Assembly (NCBI GenBank): GCA_943704525.1
Contig: CALSCQ010000991.1
Coordinates: 1 to 11,985, forward strand
Length of the DNA: 11,985 nucleotides
Reading direction: 5' to 3'
DNA from: Pigoraptor vietnamica
Lineage: Eukaryota > Opisthokonta > Filasterea
A program made the position numbers and the translations under genes. The notes under the pieces were generated by a model. The model was not told the DNA's origin and made no database searches. It was given only the letters and a program-made list of their open reading frames with translations. This document shows positions 9,945 through 11,985 of this stretch, in pieces. The stretch's first letter is position 1; each line of letters opens with the position of its first letter.

Positions 9945-11808
9945 CGCACGCACACATAGGGCCTGAAAGTTTGGTACTCTAGGACGAAGGGCGGGATGTT
10001 GAGCTGGTCGGGGTTGATCGCCGCATACAGTTCGTGGAGCGAGTCAATGTTGCGGATGCGCTCCTTGATGTTCGTCGCCGTGAACGTCGTGAAGAACCAC
10101 GTCGCACAGCGCGACCAAAACGTCGGGTGCACAATGTAGAGAGCGCGCAGATTGCGCTTGTAGCTGCAGTGTGGGGAAGAGCGATATGGGCGGACGAACG
10201 TCAGCATCGGACAACGAGTGTGACGATATCGATTGACTCTCCACGCACGGGCGGATGAACGCAGGCCCAAACAAATCCACCGACAGCAAGTGTGAGGATA
10301 TCGTCCGAATTCCACGCACCGCTTGTCGACGAGCTCGTAGAGGTCCCTCATGTATGAGAAGTCCGGCAGGTTGTCCGACTCCGTCTGCGTGTGAAAGTAT
10401 ACCACAACAAAGTCGCGGCCGACGAGCGGATCCATCGTCTGCGCGGATGGAAGATGTGTGACAACAGGCAAAGAGAAAGGCGCAGAGACACTACACAGTG
10501 GCGCGGCGCGATGAATGACCCACCGAGATGAGGTACGATGTGAGGCGCTCGGGGTCGACGGAGGCGGCAGGGCAGTACTTGCCCACGAACATGATGATCG
10601 GACGGCCCATCGAGTCCGTGCCTGCGCAGAGGCCAACCGCTGTCACTAGGGCGTTGCATACACGCACACTCAGACCACGCGCACGTGTGTGTCACTGCCA
10701 CTGGCAACCATGGGGACATCCGCACGCACGCACCCGACTGGTAGAGCATGCGGTGTTTCGCAATGTCGCTCACGTCCTCCTGACGCGCCGCCTTGAGTCG
10801 CCGCTGGTATCGCCTCAGCGCCTCAATCTCGCCCTGCGAACACACGAGGGAGACAGTGAGGCACAATGTCGACATCGGCACGTGCCCAGCGCATGAGACG
10901 AAGCAGCCAAAGTGCTACATGAGAACAAGCAATACCATGGACACGACAAGCGTGCACACTCCTCCACACATGTCCGACAAACCGACCACCAAAGGCACAT
11001 ACGCACACTATGAACATTGGCGCATACAGATTTCAGTCTAACGCGCTCCAGCGCAAAAGAAACAGCAAAATGAACCAGCAAAGTCTCATATAGATACACT
11101 ATGAACATTGGCGCATACAGATTTCAGTCTAACGCGCTCCCAACCGTTTTCCAGCGGAAAAACGAAACAGCAATGTGCACCAGCAAAGTCGCATATAAAC
11201 ACACTATGAACATTGGCGCATACAGATTTCAGTCTAACGCGCTCCCAACCGTATACCAGCGGGAAAAAAAAAAACAAAAAAACGAACGAACCAACAAAGT
11301 CAAACATTAACACATCCGGTAGCTAACAAACTCACAAGCACGCAGCAGGCATAATGACATGCCCATCGAAAAGACGCCGCCAGCCGAGCCAACAATCGCA
11401 AGTGTCGCTTGCAACACAAAAGGACCGCGCACGCACCTGATCTTCAGACCGCGACCCAAGTCGCTGCCTCCTCTCCGAGTCGTGGTCCCCACTCATCGTC
11501 GACAGGGCACGCGCGCGCTCGTGGCTCACTTCGCCGTCGTCATCGTTCCCCTCTGCATTGCACAGGCGCGCAGTTGCACGAGACACAGAATTGGTCGCAG
11601 TTCGGGCGAAGAGGGACTTGAATGAATGAAGGCGCAGTTTACAGAGGCACACACTTGGACGAAGATGGGGTCAAGTGCGAGTGTGCATGAGACATAGAAT
11701 GGGGCGACAGAAGTAGCTGAGTAGAACGCGCACCTATGCGGGCGATAACGGGGTTATCGGCGATGCGAATCTTCCGCTCTTCAATGACGGGCTCGCCGTC
11801 CTCGTTCC
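9601..11808 (-). CDS. GDAP2: GDAP2-like protein (3' part: linker, CRAL-TRIO_2 domain, C-terminal tail), 5' end outside window
   Basis: Seven exons in transcript order: 11808-11734, 11552-11437, 10833-10734, 10621-10524, 10438-10320, 10163-9978, 9685-9601 (TAA 9603-9601). Their phases match at every junction and give 258 residues plus a leading partial codon. Seen: [12 protein letters not shown], the motif that follows the macro domain in GDAP2; an acidic/serine linker; [15 protein letters not shown] and [19 protein letters not shown] opening the CRAL-TRIO_2/BCH domain; [62 protein letters not shown]; and the tail YDHQENGPS. Known: GDAP2 proteins combine an N-terminal macro domain with a C-terminal Sec14-like lipid-binding fold, in animals, plants and protists. 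The macro domain would lie beyond 11985, so its presence is inferred. The gene converges on the CFAP47-like gene. Confidence 0.88.
9686..9977 (-). other. Last intron of the GDAP2-like gene, contains the microsatellite (292 nt)
   Basis: Acceptor CCCCTCGCAG ends at 9686 and the next exon reads YDHQENGPS. The donor chosen is GTACCA at 9977, because it joins PPFVLD directly to YDHQENGP, matching the GDAP2 tail with no insertion. A second in-phase donor, GTGCGT at 9953 at the edge of the microsatellite, has the hexamer used elsewhere in this gene and would add eight residues (intron 9686-9953). Sequence alone does not decide between them. Confidence 0.75.
9771..9956. repeat. Compound CA / CACG microsatellite (186 nt)
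   Basis: Blocks of (CACG)n and (CA)n alternate. On the plus strand every odd position is C and every even position is A or G, apart from a single T at 9812. This strict pyrimidine-purine alternation is of the Z-DNA-prone type. It lies wholly inside the last intron of the GDAP2-like gene. On that gene's strand it reads as GT/GTGC repeats and contains 22 copies of GTGCGT. Confidence 0.97.
10164..10319 (-). other. Intron of the GDAP2-like gene (156 nt)
   Basis: The donor is AAGCG|GTGCGT at 10319 and the acceptor CCCCACACTGCAG ends at 10164. It is phase 2 and splicing joins ELVDKR to [13 protein letters not shown], continuous in the CRAL-TRIO_2 fold. The intron is largely made of two diverged copies of one unit, listed separately. 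Confidence 0.9.
10188..10319 (-). repeat. Diverged tandem duplication inside an intron, including the 5' splice site
   Basis: Read on the minus strand, unit 1 (10319-10249, 71 nt) and unit 2 (10248-10188, 61 nt) both begin GTGCGTGGA, share CGATATC followed by a TCACACT-G-TGTC block, and end in GCGTTCATCCGCCC or ACGTTCGTCCGCCC. The units abut exactly, so the donor hexamer is present twice, 71 nt apart. Confidence 0.85.
10439..10523 (-). other. Intron of the GDAP2-like gene (85 nt)
   Basis: The donor is CTCG|GTGGGT at 10523 and the acceptor CCATCCGCGCAG ends at 10439. It is phase 0 and joins SYLIS to [15 protein letters not shown]. The 3' half is pyrimidine-rich, as expected. Confidence 0.88.
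10622..10733 (-). other. Intron of the GDAP2-like gene (112 nt)
   Basis: The donor is TCGG|GTGCGT at 10733, followed by a further overlapping GTGCG run, and the acceptor CCTCTGCGCAG ends at 10622. It is phase 1 and joins MLYQSG to [11 protein letters not shown], the usual start of the CRAL-TRIO_2 core. Confidence 0.88.
10834..11436 (-). other. Long intron of the GDAP2-like gene (603 nt) hosting a minisatellite
   Basis: The donor is GATCAG|GTGCGT at 11436 and the acceptor GTGTGTTCGCAG ends at 10834. It is phase 0 and joins SRSEDQ to [13 protein letters not shown] see no further coding exon inside: the open stretches on both strands here come from the minisatellite or are low-complexity. It is by far the longest intron in the window. 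Confidence 0.8.
11007..11313. repeat. Three-copy minisatellite in an intron
   Basis: Copies start at 11007, 11098 and 11203, so the spacings are 91 and 105 nt. Each begins with a 43-nt core, ACTATGAACATTGG through CTAACGCGCTCC, identical in all three, followed by a diverged A-rich part (GAAACAGCAA..., CAGCAAAGTC...CATA). Copies 2 and 3 are closest, sharing CAACCGT after the core. Copy 3 ends in A-rich homopolymer runs near 11264-11282. The identical core points to recent duplication or conversion. Confidence 0.93.
11553..11733 (-). other. Intron of the GDAP2-like gene (181 nt)
   Basis: The donor is CATAG|GTGCGC at 11733. The acceptor chosen is GTGCAATGCAG ending at 11553, because it is the one that keeps phase (ATA G + AG GGG, giving [16 protein letters not shown]). 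A better pyrimidine tract ends in CATTCAAG at 11617, but that acceptor is phase 0 and breaks the frame from this donor. The linker is poorly conserved, so homology cannot settle the exact boundary. Confidence 0.65.
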
Positions 11809-11985
11809 CTGCGTGACGGAACAACGCGGAACAATAGTTAATTTCCGTCAAGACGACGACTTTTTTCACGCTCACGCCCCCTCGCTTACGCACACGCACA
11901 GATAAACACACTCAACAACGCGGAACAATAGTTAATTTCCGTCAGGACGACGACTTTTTCACGCACACGCCCTACAATTGACAAG
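11809..11985 (-). other. Partial intron of the GDAP2-like gene, running to or near the window edge
   Basis: The acceptor CGTTGTTCCGTCACGCAG ends at 11809, and the exon after it begins one base into a codon and reads (G)[15 protein letters not shown]. The donor is not identifiable: several GT hexamers (GTGTGC, GTGCGT, GTGCGTAAG, GTAGGG) lie between 11895 and 11980, or it is off the window. The stretch contains a near-identical duplication. Confidence 0.7.
11821..11972. repeat. Near-identical direct duplication, 94-nt offset, about 58 nt per copy
   Basis: Copy A (11821-11879) and copy B (11915-11972) both read ACAACGCGGAACAATAGTTA and continue through GACGACGAC, a T run and CACGCCC. I count three differences: A/G near 11851/11945, one T fewer in copy B's T run, and one T/A in the final CACGC-CACGCC segment. 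On the GDAP2-like strand, copy A sits immediately upstream of the 3' splice site at 11809. Confidence 0.93.

Noticed and set aside
9771-9956. CRISPR array or telomeric repeat
   Set aside because: There are no spacers between unique repeats, the unit is 2-4 nt, and it does not match telomeric motifs. It is an ordinary compound microsatellite.
9768-9966. Repeat-encoded small proteins (poly His/Thr/Arg on plus, poly Val/Cys on minus)
   Set aside because: These are translations of the CA/CACG microsatellite in every frame, located in an intron. There is no independent evidence of coding.
11101-11310. Plus-strand ORF starting [14 protein letters not shown]
   Set aside because: It is created by minisatellite copies 2 and 3, whose 105-nt spacing keeps the frame. 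The peptide itself repeats and then runs into Lys codons from poly(A).
11007-11313. snoRNA or tRNA cluster in the intron, suggested by three similar units
   Set aside because: I could not find paired C (RTGATGA) and D (CTGA) boxes in proper spacing, nor H/ACA features or a cloverleaf. A dispersed or tandem repeat is the simpler reading.

Overview
The window is a gene-dense piece of a GC-rich nuclear genome from a eukaryote that builds motile cilia or flagella. It holds spliceosomal introns (GT...AG), a ciliary central-apparatus protein, a multi-exon macro/CRAL-TRIO protein and simple-sequence repeats. Nothing in it looks prokaryotic, viral or organellar. I cannot name the species. Third codon positions are strongly G/C biased, and most introns begin GTGCGT rather than GTAAGT.

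Layout. (1) Positions 24-9284, plus strand: a CFAP47-like gene, essentially complete. It consists of many Ig-like ASH/MSP-type beta domains with one calponin-homology domain in the middle. My model has four exons: 24-37, 130-337, 509-8965 and 9069-9284, giving 2,964 residues. The single open frame that runs through most of this gene is misleading at three places. Its GTG 'start' at 38 is a splice donor, its residues 101-157 are a stop-free intron of 171 nt, and its stop at 9020-9022 lies inside the last intron.

(2) Positions 9285-9600: a 316-nt gap between two genes that converge tail to tail. I see no gene and no AATAAA in it.

(3) Positions 9601-11808 and beyond the right edge, minus strand: the 3' part of a GDAP2-like gene. 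Seven exons are recovered by splice-site phase matching and by recall of the family: 11734-11808, 11437-11552, 10734-10833, 10524-10621, 10320-10438, 9978-10163 and 9601-9685. They encode the linker after the macro domain, the CRAL-TRIO_2/BCH domain and the conserved short C-terminal tail. The macro domain itself would lie past 11985.

The two genes have no evident shared pathway. The unusual content is in the introns of the GDAP2-like gene: a 186-nt perfectly alternating CA/CG microsatellite carrying 22 copies of the GTGCGT donor hexamer, an intron made of two diverged copies of one unit that includes the 5' splice site, a three-copy minisatellite of about 91-111 bp, and a 94-bp-offset duplication next to a 3' splice site. 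I found no convincing new biological system. The intron and repeat structure is the part worth a second look.
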